DNA of 64,000 nt, taken from Podocnemis expansa. Its lineage: Eukaryota > Chordata > Testudines > Podocnemididae. Position numbers and translations under genes: made by a program. The stretch is from NCBI GenBank assembly GCA_007922195.1, contig ML681963.1:140060568-140124567 (forward strand), written 5' to 3'. Positions within the stretch are counted from its first letter, which is position 1; each line of letters begins with the position of its first letter. Positions 1 to 10,566 of the stretch are shown in pieces. The notes under the pieces were generated by a model. The model had not been told where the DNA came from. It did not search any database and saw nothing but the letters and a program-made list of their open reading frames with translations.

Positions 1-235
1 GCCCCCATGCTCAGGGTCTAACTGATCACCATATTTGGGGTCAGGAAGGGATTTCTCCCAGGGCTGATTGGCAAAGACAGCAGTGGGGGCGGGGGGAGCC
101 TTACTCTGTAGCATGGGGGACATCTCATTTACTGGTGGATTTTCTGTACCTTAATGTCTTTAAACCATGGTTTGAGGACTTTAATAACTCAGTCATAGTT
201 TATTGCAGGAGGAAGTGGGTGAAATTTTGTAGTCT

Positions 236-294
236 GCATTGTGATGGATGTCAGACTAGATGATCGTATTGGTCCCTTCTGACCTTAGAGTCTA
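236..294 (+). repeat. CR1 LINE 3' tail, first part
   Basis: The stretch reads like the conserved 3' end of CR1 LINEs: AGACTAGATGATCGTATTGG, then a GGTCCCTTCTGACCTTAGAG motif. CR1 copies are 5'-truncated by incomplete reverse transcription and this is only the extreme 3' end. The tail is interrupted at about 295 by a MITE and resumes at 1359 (GAGTCTATGAGAATG). Recognition is by motif memory. Confidence 0.7.
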
Positions 295-1358
295 GGAGTA
301 TGTCCACACATACCTTTTAAATTGAAATAATGCTTGTTATTTTGATTTTAAAAAGATATGGTCCACACGATGTTCTCCTGAATCAAAATGATGAGCTCCA
401 TCATTTCAATTCAAGAATGTTGGATCAAAACAGCTAAAACCTACTTTGAAGCAAACCAGCTGTTGAATTGAAAGGGTTGTTTCAAAATAACAGCGTTTGG
501 ATGCGTCATTTTGAAACAGCACTGTTTTGATTCAAAGGTTCAACCTTCCTCCCAGGGTGCATGCAGCCCTGGAAGGAAGGCACCCCCTCCCCATCAGCAC
601 CGTGGCCGGGGGGGGTCCATGGGGGATTGCAAGGTGGCAGGTTGGAGATTGTGGGGTGCCCCAATGCACCACTGCTTCCCAGGCGGCGGGAACAGAGATG
701 CCAGGGGTGCTTCGCTTCCTTCGCCGCTTCCCAGGGGTGGGGACAGAGATCATGGGGCGCCCCATTTCCCCCACCGCTTCCCAGCTGGTGAGGGCAGAGA
801 TCGCTGGGCAGCCTACTTTTCCCCTGCTTCCCAGGCGTCGGGGTCGGAGATTGCAGGGAGCCCCGGTTCCTCTGCTGCTTCCCAGGTAGCAGGGGCAGGG
901 ACAAAGCGTGCTGGGATCTCCACCCTGCCACCTGGGAAATGGGGGGGGACCCAGGGCACCCCATGATCTTGGACCTCGCTGCCTGGGAAGCAGCGGGGGA
1001 AGTGGGGCACCCCTGGCATCTCTGCCCTCGTCACCCAGCAAGCGGTGGGGGAAGCAGGGCGCCCCCGCCATCTCTTTCCCCTCGAGGCTTTTTTTCCCCT
1101 GCCACTGGCTCTGGAGAGCCAATGGCAGGGGATTGGGTGGCAGCATAGCCCTGCCAAGGGGCCATGTTGCCACACCTCCCATATTGCCCCTTTCCGAAAT
1201 CAAACTAACAAGTCCTATGTATGGTCATGCTAGTTCGATTTTTTTTGTCTGCCCTTATTATATCGATTCAACTTGAATCGATTTCATGATTTTTATCTTG
1301 ATTTATCTTAAATCAATTCAAATTGAATCAATTTAAGCATGTAGGTGTGGACATAGCC
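295..1358. mobile_element. Harbinger-type MITE (M1), non-autonomous
   Basis: The ends are imperfect inverted repeats: GGAGTATGTCCACAC at the left and GTGTGGACATAGCC at the right. Subterminal DNA is AT-rich with TTGAAATAA/TTGATTC motifs, and the centre (about 540-1150) is GC-rich. The left 80 bp closely resemble the left end of Harbinger copy H3 at 57506 (TATGYCCACA, then AATAATGCTKGTT), so M1 is probably a non-autonomous partner of that subfamily. No transposase is present. It sits inside a CR1 tail. A short CTA/TAG flank exists, but an exact 3-bp target duplication cannot be fixed. Confidence 0.7.
640..1085. repeat. Degenerate GC-rich repeat array with inverted second half
   Basis: From about 640 to 900 a unit of roughly 55-65 bp recurs in one orientation (GCTTCCCAG, a short variable part, then GGGACAGAGATC and a GGGGCGCCCC-like block). 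From about 905 to 1085 the complement appears (CTGGGAAGCAG, GGGGCACCCC, GGCATCTCTGCCC). The whole can fold back on itself. The long open frames here on both strands come from this GC-rich, stop-poor composition and are not genes. Confidence 0.6.
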
Positions 1359-1376
1359 TAGGAGTCTATGAGAATG
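1359..1376 (+). repeat. CR1 LINE 3' tail, second part
   Basis: This continues the CR1 3' end interrupted by M1: TAGGAGTCTATGAGAATG resembles the terminal CR1 AGTCTATGA motif. Read across the MITE, the two pieces make one CR1 terminus. Confidence 0.5.
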
Positions 1377-4300
1377 AAAGAAATGTGAGAATAAAGCATT
1401 CCATGATACCAGCATCCCTCTAAGCCTAAATGAACTAACTCTCTTCCCCAAGTATATAGAACCCTACCTGGGGAAAATGAGGGATTCCAGCTTACCTCTT
1501 TGTTAGAGACCCTCAGGATGTCCTTGAGGAGAAAAAAACAAACAAAAAACACATTATTAGAAGATGTTGCTGAAAAAATTCTCACAATGATTTTTTTGTC
1601 AGAATTTACTGATTTGTTGAAATTGAAATGTTTCCCTCGGATGCTTCAGTTTCAACAACGTTCCTCAAGAACCCAGGAAGAAGGAGTTTTAGAGAGACCT
1701 GACTGGCTTCCTGCCAGTTCACCCACAACCTCTTCAGCAGCCCCACTGGTGACATGCTGGGTTCCTAGGGCATCTATGGTCTGTGGTTCTAGGACAGCCG
1801 TGTACATGAACTGCTCCAAGGCCAAGGACCCAGGACTTTGAGGAGCCACTACTTTGAATCAGGCACCCCAGGGTTTCCAGGGTCTGTGGCTTTGGGACTA
1901 CCCACTTTGTGGATTGTCCCAGGGCCAGTGCTCCATCCCCTTTCACAGAGAATTTTGAAATGTTTCTTGTCATTCCAAATCAGAGAAAAACCAAATTTTG
2001 AAATAGCTAAATCCTCCATGAAATAGAATTACCATTCACTGGCCACTGCTATCTTACTTGTAGTACCTAGGGACCTTGTTGTATGCACACACAGTAAGAA
2101 AAAGCCCCTACCCTGAATCACAAACAATCTATATAAAGAAGATAGGCAGAGGGTGGGAAGCGTAAAGAGGTGAGATGATGCGGCAAGAGCTCAGTGGCAT
2201 AGCCAAAAGAAGAACGTTGGTCGCCTGGGTCCCAAGGGCAGTCATACCCACCCCACTATACTGTCCCTCACTGCAGTGATGATCCTCATGTCAAGAGCCA
2301 TGTACTGGACCCTCAATCTGAACACCAAAAACTTCTGATTTCTGCTTACTCCAACTCATATAATGATACCATGAAAAGAATAAGATCAATCCTAAGACAG
2401 GGAATTGGACAACCTGTTTCACCATCCCCTAGTCACCGGCCTGGAGCATACCAATTGTGTTGTATGATGTTTTGGGGAGCCAACCTAAGCACTAGGAAGA
2501 GACCACAAAATTTACTTGTGATCAAAGTCAGATTTAAATGCGGATCTCCCCAGTAAGGAAAAATGCAGGCCCTGGTTCACCAGGTGGAGTTCCCATGAAC
2601 AGGTGTTTCATATGGCTAGCTGAACAAACCCCCATAAACCCAGAAGAATAACAGGACACCAAGCATTTGATTTCCTATCTAGTTTTCTGTTGGTGTCAAC
2701 GTAAATGTATCCCATAATCACAGTCTTGGAAGGCAATTTTAGCATCAGTGGTTCTGGGGAAACAGAGGTAAGGGGTGGGTGAGGTTGTATATTTTATTTT
2801 GTTGGTGAGAGAGAAGTTCTCACCAACAGAAGGTGTTCCAATAAAAGCTCACCCACCTTGTCTTTCTAATATTCTGGGACCCACATAGCTACACCACTGT
2901 GTGTGACAGAGGAAAGAGAAAATTCCACAGACTGGAAGAGTAGGTTTGCATTCCCCTTTTGACTGCAAAGGGGGATGGGCAGGAGACCATACTCCGGAGA
3001 GCACTTCTCTTAGTAGAGTACTAGCTTGCAGAGTGATTTTTATGCTTCCTTCTCTCCATAATGAGGCAAGTTACAGACACATATGATCATTTATTCATTC
3101 CATGACCTTGAAATCCCTTTCCCTTACAAGAAAAACAACAGCTCCCCTTCAGAACAGTGGGCTTCACAAGAAATCACACAAATTCTCTTACTGCTTATGC
3201 TCTGTCAAGTGGGAGAACTTATCTAGTTAGTGACTTTTAGAAGGTTTTATTTTTCAAAGCCCAGTAGAGTAGTTAAGATGGGTAATAAGCAAGCCAGACC
3301 TCTTATGACAAGTACTATATTTGAATGTTGTCAGTGCCTTGATATTTTATCTTATTTTATTTAGTTAGTTCTTTATTTATTGTCATGTATTCTTAAATCA
3401 GATGATGGGTATAAACATGCAAGAGGGGAAGTAAGTTGTTCCACGGTGGTCCAAGGGGAGGATAACAATGAATAATAGAATGAAATGTTAAATAAGGGAG
3501 AAAGTTAGGCTAAATGTCAGAAGAGATTTCCAAATCGAGGGCCCTGCTATTTACTGCTAGTGGAACAGGCCTTCAAGCTAGATCAGATAAACCCTTGGAG
3601 AATGGACTGCGAAGAAGAAGTAGCCTGCATTGGCAAAGCTCCCAAGCCTCAGAAAGACAAAGAGGGACTCACCCATTAGACTACCAATTGCTCCTCCAGG
3701 ACTTTTAGGGTTCTGGGCTGATGTCAAAGTCCAAGTATGTCTCAGGTGATCATATGTAAAATGGCTGACTGATGCCAAAGTGCAAGTGTGCATGTGGTTA
3801 TTGGTTTGGCACCTTTGCTTACTGGTGCAATGTCAAGGGACAGGCTAATGTGATATCACTAGCTCTGCAACTTCAGTTTTCTGGTCTTGGGTCAAGTGTC
3901 AGGTCTCTGTCACACGAGGAATTAGCATTCCTAGTATGGCAAGATTGTATCATGGTACAGGCCTCTGTGATGCTACTGGCTCAGTAACTCTGATGTCATG
4001 CCTCTGTGACATAATGGGGCTCAGAGCATCTAGCTTGTAAAGCTGTGTGTGAGGACCCAGGCCTCCATGAGGAGTCTGCTTCAGCACGTCTTTTTGCTGC
4101 TGTAATGTCAAGACCAGGGCCGGGTCTACTGTGAGGCAAGAGACAGACATGGCTTCAGGTGACAGTTCTTAGGGGCGCCTAGCCCCCCTGAAGATCAGGC
4201 TGGCTCCTGCCTCTTCAACTCTTTCCTAGCAACTCAGGCATTGTTAGTCAACCTGCAGCTTGTCATGTAGGCAGAGTGCACTTTAAATCCCTCTGCAGGC

Positions 4301-4585
4301 AGAAGCTGGATATCTATGAACTTTGGAAAACCGTTTTCAACCTCCATGAATGAGATGCAGGGGCACCAAATCAGAATTTGGCTTGGGGTGCCACAATCCC
4401 TTGAGCCAGCTCTAGTCAAGACAAAGGTCTTTGTGACATAGCTGGATCAGCAGCCTCACTTACTGGCTTAACACAAAAGGACAAGTCTCTGTGAGACTAT
4501 TTGCACAGGTGGGAGGATATGCAGTTGTTGAACAGAGTTGGGTAGGAATTTTCCACTGGAATGATTTTCTTTTCCTAAAACGGTT
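1377..4585. other. Intergenic, no gene recognised
   Basis: Only short open frames occur here (none above about 115 codons), with no recognisable domain, splice-site pattern or long repeat. The composition is ordinary vertebrate intergenic DNA. A host exon too short to recognise cannot be excluded. Confidence 0.5.
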
Positions 4586-4880
4586 GGTTACTTACCAGTA
4601 ACTGTCCTTCTTCGAGATGGGCTGCATACATTCAGTTACAGGTGTCTATGTGCCACAGTGCACAGTAGCTCAAAAAGTCTTTAGCGTTAGCCTGTCAGGT
4701 CAGGGTGCACGGCCAACACCCCCTCCAAGCCACGACCACGGCTATATAGGTGACCGTGACCCTGACCCTCCCAGTCCCATATACCTTTGCCAACTCCATT
4801 AGCGGGGACGGTGAGAGGGATCTGAATGTATGTGAGCAGCCCATCTCGAAGAAGGACGGTTACTGATAAGTAATCCACCA
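4586..4880 (-). repeat. DIRS-A recombinase-side terminal repeat unit
   Basis: A unit of about 295 bp bounded by its own short inverted repeats: GGTTACTTACCAGTAAC plus CTTCTTCGAGATGGGCTGC at the left, and GCAGCCCATCTCGAAGAAG then GGTTACTGATAAGTAA at the right. The middle (about 4630-4790) is the inverted counterpart of the gag-side end of copy B (14225-14400), including GCTATATAGG. The same unit ends copies D (28802-29107) and C (56505-56777). This fits the right inverted terminal repeat of DIRS elements. Confidence 0.75.
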
Positions 4881-4930
4881 TTCTCCTTCGAGCACTGCTC
4901 ACATCATTCAGTTACAGGTGACTGCTAGCC
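4881..4930 (-). repeat. DIRS-A internal complementary region
   Basis: The segment around CTTCGAGCACTGCTCACATC followed by ATTCAGTTACAGG is the complement of the extreme gag-side end of copy B (about 14385-14430). In DIRS elements such a region lets the single-stranded copy circularise. Here it lies between the recombinase and the outer terminal unit, its canonical place. Confidence 0.65.
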
Positions 4931-4953
4931 ATACCCAAGCATGGTGGGAGGAG

Positions 4954-6000
4954 TTACAGTCTACCCACACTAAGTACAGCTCTGTCCATGGCGGCATCAT
5001 CTTTAGCCTGCTGGGCAATGACGTAGTGCGTCATGAAGGTATGTATTGACAACCACGTAGCAGCCCTGCAGATCTCTTGGATCGGGACCTTGGCGAGGAA
5101 GGCCATGGAAGACACCTGAGCACTGGTAGAGTTGGCTCTCACAGTCTCTGGGAGAGGCATGTTTGACCTTCCATAGCAGTCTTTAATGCAGTTCACAATC
5201 CATTTAGAGATGTACTGAGAGGATACTGGGGAGCCTCTTATATGTTCGGCGACCGCCACAAACAATTGGGAGGTCTTACAGAAAGATCTCATGCGCTCGA
5301 TATAGATTAGGAGCGCTCTCCTCACATCCAGGGTGTGCCACCATCTCTGGTTCTCTGTCACCTGAGGGTTGGGATAGAAGACCGGCAGGCAGGTTTCTTG
5401 ATTCATGTGGAAGGGAGTGGCACCCTTGGGCAAGAACGAGGGGTGGTGATGAAGGACCACCTTGTCTGGGAAGAAAACTGTATGTGAAGGTTCAGAGGAG
5501 AGGGCTCATAACTCTGAGACCCTTCTGGCTGAGGTAATTGCTACCAGGAAGGCCACCTTCCAGGACAGTATGAGCAAGGTGGCTGAGTCCAAGGGCTCAT
5601 AAGGCGGTTCTGTCAGAGCCTGCAGCACAACATTCAAATCCCACTGAAGAGTGGGTTTATGGGGGTGGGAAAAAAGTTTTTCCACCCCTGTCAGGAATCT
5701 ATGACAGATGGGGTGTGAGAAGAGTGGAGCCCCATCTTTTCTTTAGTGAAAGGCCGAAATTGCCACCAGGTGGACTTACAATGAGGACAGGGATAGGCCT
5801 TTCTCTCTTAAATCAAGAAGGTAGTCTAAAGTTGCCTGAATTGGTGTGGAGGTAGGGTCTATGTCTTTGTCACGGCACCAAGGGCAAAAGTGGTTCCATT
5901 TTGCCATGTAGGTAGACCTGGTGGAGGGTTTTCTGCTACCAACCAGGACCTTCTTAACACTATCCGAGCAGCACCTCTCTTGCTAGCTGAGCCAGAGAGC
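4954..6000 (-). pseudogene. DIRS-A tyrosine recombinase, broken
   Basis: In DIRS elements this enzyme integrates the circular DNA copy by a phage-integrase-type reaction. The N-terminal part reads from about 6000 (LVAENPPPG, then TWQNG). The catalytic core lies at 5460-4954: VVAVAEH-like helices, SMAFLAKVPIQEICRAATW, and THYVIAQQ holding the putative nucleophilic Tyr. Changes: the box usually H-x-x-R reads ANSTSAQ at 5121-5145, losing both residues that copy B keeps as AHSTRAQ. A TGA stop follows the ARRVSEL motif near 5497. Further frame breaks occur between 5460 and 5860. The enzyme is dead by sequence. Confidence 0.8.
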
Positions 6001-6061
6001 ATCCAGGCTGTCAGGTGCAGGGGCACGGGGTTTGGGTGCCAAAGGCAGCCCGAGTCCTGTG

Positions 6062-6805
6062 TCAGGAGATCCGCCCACCATGGGAGGTGGAGCGGGATCC
6101 TCACGGACATGTCCTGTAGGAGGGGAAACCAGTGTTGTCTGGGCCAGTCCGCGGCTATCTGAATGATGTGTGCCTCATCCGCGAGGACCTTCAGTAGCAC
6201 CAGGATCAGGGGGATTGGAGGGAAGGCACACATTAGGGCCCCCAACCAATTGAGGAGGAAGGCATCACTCAGAGAACCCTCCTCCCGACCCTGAAGGGAG
6301 CAGAACCGGGGACATTTGCAGTTCTGCCCTGTGGCAAAGAAGTCGATCTGAGGGGTTTCCCATCTGTTTGTTGTCAGGGAGAAAACCTCGTCATGGAGGG
6401 ACCACTCGTGATTTGCAAGGGATTTCCTGCTGAGTGAGTCCGCTATGCCATTGTCCACCCCGGGCAAGTGGGAGGCAGTAGGCGCGAAGTGATGGTCTAT
6501 TGCTAATTGCCAAAGCTTGGTCGCTTCCTCGCATAGAGCTGAGGAGCAGGTTCCCCCTTGACAATTCATGTAGAACACGGCCACTGTATTGTCTGAGAGG
6601 ACCTGGACCACCCTGCCTTGGATCTGGTCGAGGAAGGTCATGCAGGCCAGCCTGATAGTCCGGAGCTCCTTCACATTTATGTGGAGGAGTCTGTCCTCGG
6701 GATTCCAAACACCTTGCATGGACATGCCCCCAGACAGGTGGGCTCCCCAGCCCGAGTCGGACGCATCCATTATCAGGGTCACTGAGGGCTTGGACTCCCT
6801 GAACA
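6062..6805 (-). pseudogene. DIRS-A RNase H domain and following linker
   Basis: RNase H degrades the RNA strand of the RNA-DNA hybrid during reverse transcription. The frame is open here. Four acidic landmarks are visible in order: LIMDASDSGWGAH (D), NVKELRTI (E), VLSDNTVAVFY (D) and GVDNGIADSLSR (D). Then comes a DIRS-typical block, WSLHDEVF through PQIDFFATGQNCKCPRFCS. The surrounding open frame of 657 codons is misleading: its first 340 or so codons read the upstream RT region out of frame, so only this part is real. RNase H is the best-preserved domain of copy A, and copy B has lost exactly this part. Confidence 0.8.
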
Positions 6806-7099
6806 GAATTCCCCCATCGCAAAGTTGGGGTCCTTCCAGATTTGGAGGGACTCCAGGGCATATTGAGGGACTGAGAGTACCTTGTCCAGGCGGTCCCTTC
6901 CTGGTCGGAAGCTCATGGTGAACCAGAGCTGGAACAGTCTCATCCTCAGGTGGGCTGTTCAGATTACCGAGGTGGCCGCTGCCATGTGTCCCAAGAGCTG
7001 CATGAACCAGCATGCTGTGGTCAGTCTGGGTGCTTGGAGCTCTGTGATGATGGTGCAGATGGACCGAAATCTTGACAGGGGCAAGGACATGGTGCCTTG

Positions 7100-7800
7100 T
7101 CAGGCGTTTAAACATACCCCGATGAATTCTATGTCCTGAGTGGGGCAAAGCTTGGACTTCTCTGAGTTTATGTGGAAGCCCAGGAACTCGCACAGGTTCA
7201 CTACCAGGTTGACATGGTTTTGTACCTGTTGACTTGACTTGCCCACTATGAGCCAATTGTCTAGGTAGGGGTAGATTCTTATCCCCCTCCTGCATAGGAA
7301 AGCTGCGACCGGTGCGACGCACTTTGTGAACACCCTGGGAGCTAGCGATAACCCGAAGGGGAGGGCAGTGAACTAGTAATGGTGTTGTGCCACCATGAAC
7401 CTGAGAAAATGTCTGTGATGGGGTCAAATGTCTATGTGGAAGTAAACATCCTTTAGGTTGAGGGCTGCGAACCGGACTCCTGGGGACAGGGATGGGACAA
7501 TCTGGGGCAGGGAAACCATGCGGAATTTTATTCTCTTTATGTGTTTGTTGACTGCTCTGAGGGCTAAAATGGGTCGTAGGTCCCTGCTGGGCTTGGGGAC
7601 TAGGAAGTAGCAGGAGTAGAACCCTTTGCCGTGCTCTCTTTTGGGAACCTTTTCTATGGCTCTGAGGGAGAGTAGCTTCTGGCATTCGACCTCGAGTCTG
7701 TCCAACAGGTCTGGGTTTTCTGGTATTGTGGGAAGGGGCGGTTTTCTGTCCTGAGGGATTGAAAAGAATTTGATGCAGTATCTTCTCGCCACTGTGTCGA
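7100..7800 (-). pseudogene. DIRS-A reverse transcriptase, broken
   Basis: The DIRS/Ngaro-type RT is split over frames. The fingers and palm begin at 7792-7424 (LEVECQKLLSLRAIEKVPK, YFLVPKPSRDLRPIL, LRAVNKHIKRIKFRMV). Motif A reads ALNLKDVYFHIDI, where copy B has ALDLKDAYF, so the metal-binding Asp is Asn. The palm continues at 7333-7100 in another frame. There the catalytic box reads YPYLDNWLIVG instead of the family YLDDW, so the second Asp is also Asn. Together with a frame break between 7424 and 7333, the enzyme is inactive by sequence. Confidence 0.8.
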
Positions 7801-7989
7801 GGACCCACAGGTCTGATGTGACATGGATCCATCGTGGGGTGAAGTGGTGGAGGCGGTGGGGGGAGAACAGGGGTTCTGGAGTGCTGCCCTTTGAGGGACC
7901 ATCAAAAATGCTGCTTGTGGCCTGAAGAGTGGTCTGATCCCTGTCCGCGCCATCCAGACTGTGAGGCGCTCAGCTTACCCCCTTTACCT

Positions 7990-9440
7990 GATCAGCTCTT
8001 GTCTTTGTCCAGGTCCCCAAGATGGCACTGGGGAAACTGGAGGGATTGCGGGAACTGGGTCTGCAGTTGCAGCTGCTGTAACTGTTGCTGCTGATGTGAC
8101 CTTGAGGAGCGCCTAACGGGTTGAGGAGTGTAAATTCCAAGGGACCAAAGCGTAGCCCTCGAGTCCTTCATACCATGCGGGTTTGCATCTGTGGAAGATG
8201 TGAAGAGGTTGAGACCCTTTAAGGGAAGGTCCTGGATAATCTGCTGCATCTACGTGGAAAGGCCAGAGTTTTGGAGCCGGGCCAAATGACGCATAATGAC
8301 TGTGGATGCCATTATGCGTGCCGCTGTATCTACTGCATCCCAGGTTGCCGTGAGCGCATCCCTGGATGCTCTCTCTCCTTCATCCAGCATTGCCTCGAAG
8401 TCTCTCAGGTGCTCCTTGGAGATGGCTGAGTGGAGATTTCGCAGAGCCTCCCACAAGTTGAAGATGTAGCGCATTATCAGGGCTGAGTGGTTTGAAATAC
8501 GCAGCTGTAGGGCAGCAGAGGAGTAAACTTTCCTGCCTGATAGGTCAAGCTTCCTCGCCTCTCTGTTCTTGGGCGTGGACCTCGGCTGGCCCTGTCTCTC
8601 CCTTTGGTTGACTGCGTCAACCACCAGGGATCCTGGGGCCAGATGGTGGAATAGGAAGGGGAATCCTTCCGGGGAGACAGATTATTTCTTGCCCACCACT
8701 TTGGACACTGGTGGAATCAAGGAAGGCATTTGCCAGCATTCTTGGACGATACGAAACACCCTGGAGTGTAGGAGAATCGTGACCTTAGCCGGCGGGGCTC
8801 TGTGGTGCACATCGAAGAGGGAATCGTCTTCCACTTGGATCACCCACAGCTTCAGCTTCAGATTTGCTGCCATACAGCAGAGGAGGTCCTGCTCGACGTG
8901 GGGATCTCCCTTGTCGTCGGCGGACATGTCAGTTAGGCGCTCGTTGGGTGACGAGGATGATTGAGCCCTTGATCTGCTACGTTGGGTAGAATCAGGGTCT
9001 GGCTTGTTGTCAGAGAAATCCGAGGACTCTGGCACCAACGATCGGGCATAACAGAAGGAGGCATTGTCTGCCATTGTGTTCAGCCAGTCGAGGGTCCATT
9101 CATTGTGCGCTGACCTCGTTGGCAGCATAGAAGCCATGGGGGGAGCAGAGACCTCCCCCAATGGCTGTATTCCCCTTGAGCTCAGTGATACAGAGCTCTT
9201 TCAAAGCTGCTTTCTTGGATGCTCCTCCTGGGGGGGAAGAAAGGGGTCTTCGGAGGATGATCTAGATGACCTCCCTCCCGACATCTGATAGTCCGGTACC
9301 GAGAGTTCTTTGGAGGAGCAATGAGGCAGAGCTGAAGTACTTGGGCCCTGTACCAGGCTTGACAGTACCGGGTTGGAGAAGGGCGAAGAGGCACGCGATG
9401 GTACCGGTAGCAGTATGGGTGTTGTTGGTGCCGGGTCTGA
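7990..9440 (-). pseudogene. DIRS-A gag, C-terminal two thirds, broken
   Basis: DIRS gag is thought to bind the element RNA. Homology to gag of copies B and C is visible in pieces. At 9161-8682 an acidic, serine-rich part reads DLLCCMAANLKLKLWVIQVE. At 8624-8250 the best-conserved block reads MVDAVNQRERQGQPRSTPKN, with ARKLDLSGRKVYSSAALQLR. At 8249-7992 the C-terminus is Gln-rich (QQQQLQQLQLQTQF). The N-terminal Cys-rich motif is absent, because the element is truncated at about 9440. Several frameshifts separate the blocks. Confidence 0.7.
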
Positions 9441-9505
9441 CGGTAAGTAACCCACCCTTCTCCTTTGAGCGCTGCTCACATCATTCAGTTATAGGTGCCT
9501 GCCAA
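9441..9505 (-). repeat. DIRS-B internal complementary region at the A/B fusion
   Basis: GGTAAGTAACCC, then CGCTGCTCACATCATTCAG and TATAGGTGCC, match the complement of the gag-side end of the same element (14385-14431). The terminal motif GGTTACTTACC ends here and the gag sequence of copy A starts directly beyond it, so this is the physical junction of the two elements. Confidence 0.65.
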
Positions 9506-9530
9506 CCATACCCATGGATGGTGGGAGGAG

Positions 9531-10420
9531 TTACAGTCTACCCACATTGAGTACAGCTCTGCCCAGAGTGGCATCATCTCTAGCCTGTTGGGTGATGGCG
9601 TAGTGCATCATGAAGGTATGTATCGACGACCATGTAGTGGCCCTACAGCTCTCTTGGATTGGGACCTTGGCAAGGAAGGCCATTGAGGACGCTTGGGCCC
9701 TGGTGGAGTGGGCTCTAACGGTCCCAGGAAGGGGTGTGTTTTGACCTTCCATAGCAGTCTTTAATGCAGTTCACAATCTGTTTAGAGATACGCTGTCAGG
9801 ATACTGGTAAACTTCTCTTACGTTTGGTGACTGCCACAAATACTTGAGGGGTCTTGTGGAATGGCTGAGTGCGCTCGATGTAAATCAGAAGCACTCTCCT
9901 GACATCCAAGGTATGCCACCTCCTCTGGTTCTGCGTAACCTGGGGGTCTGGATAAAAAACTGGCAGGCAAATTTCCTGGTTAAGGTGGAACGGGGTGGCC
10001 ACCTTAGAGAGGAAGGATGGGTGGTGATGTAAAACCACTTTGTCCAGGTAGAAATTTGTATATGGGGGTTCCGAGGAGAGGGCTTTCAACTCCGAAACCC
10101 TTCTGGCAGAGGTGATTGCTACTAAGAAGGCCACCTTTCAGGACAGGACCAGCAGGGTGGCCGAGTCCAAGGGTTCATAGGGTGGCTCTGTCATTACCCA
10201 GAGCATGATATTCAAGTCCCAAGGCAGGGTGGGCTTATGGGGTTGGGGAAAAAGTCTCTCCACCCTTTCAGGAATTTGACAGAAGTGGGATGGGAAAAAA
10301 TTGATTGCCCATCCACTCTCTCATGGAGAGCTGAGATTGCCACTAAATGGATTCTCAGTGAGGAAGGCCTTTTTCTCTGAGGTCTAACAGATGGTCAAGG
10401 ATCGGGTGTATCAGAGCTGA
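9531..10420 (-). pseudogene. DIRS-B tyrosine recombinase, most complete copy but with stop
   Basis: The core reads AITSARRVSELKALS (putative catalytic Arg in box I), VVLHHHPSFLSKVATPFHLN, CLPVFYPDPQVTQNQRRWHT, VRRVLLIYIERTQPF, then AHSTRAQASSMAFLAKVP (the H-x-x-R box) and SIHTFMMHYAITQQ (the Tyr). All four landmark residues I can place are present, unlike in copies A and C. It is broken by a TGA near 9797, between LPVS and the next block QRISKQIVNCIK, and by loss of frame upstream of 10134. It is the best template for a family consensus, but this copy is not functional. Confidence 0.8.
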
Positions 10421-10534
10421 TATATGGTCTATACCTTTGTCCCGTGCCCAAATGGAGAATTGCTTTCATTTGGCTGTATAAGTGGACCTGGTCTTCTGCT
10501 ACCAACCAGGACCTTCTTAATCCTGTCTGAGCAG

Positions 10535-10566
10535 AGCCTCTCCTGCTGGCACCAGCAGGCTGTGGT
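10535..10566 (-). other. Deletion scar replacing RNase H in DIRS-B
   Basis: On the low side the sequence matches copy A up to about 5985 (CTACCAACCAGGACCTTCTT, then AGCCTCTC). On the high side it matches copy A from about 7005 (GCTGTGGT, then GATGATGGTGCA). About 1.0 kb, the RNase H domain and the end of RT, is missing. The junction ACCAGCAGGCTGTGGT is close to the ACCAGCATGCTGTGGT of A. Confidence 0.65.

Larger units (their letters stand above)
4586..9440 (-). mobile_element. DIRS-type retroelement copy A, lacking its gag-side end
   Basis: This is a tyrosine-recombinase retroelement on the minus strand. In transcription order: part of gag (about 9440-7990), reverse transcriptase (7800-7100), RNase H (6805-6062), tyrosine recombinase (about 6000-4954), an internal complementary region (4865-4922) and the recombinase-side terminal repeat unit (4586-4880). 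The gag-side terminal repeat and the gag N-terminus are missing, because the element runs directly into the recombinase end of copy B at about 9440. All reading frames are broken, and several catalytic residues are changed. Confidence 0.85.

Noticed and set aside
640..1085. CRISPR-like array because of regularly spaced repeats
   Set aside because: The units are degenerate, about 60 bp with no constant repeat and unique spacer pattern, half are inverted, and the DNA is vertebrate.
506..1276. Several open frames of 120-223 codons on both strands
   Set aside because: They overlap in many frames in GC-rich repeated DNA inside a MITE, with no recognisable domain; the lack of stops follows from composition.
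4954..5460. Phage-type integrase, possible bacterial or phage origin of the window
   Set aside because: The recombinase is next to RT and RNase H with DIRS terminal repeats, and CR1, MIR and Harbinger surround it; this is a eukaryotic retroelement.
6810..7832. N-terminal 340 codons of the 657-codon minus-strand frame
   Set aside because: This part reads the DIRS-A RT region out of frame (Pro/His/Ser-rich, no motifs); the RT is recognisable in the other frames. Only the later RNase H part is real.
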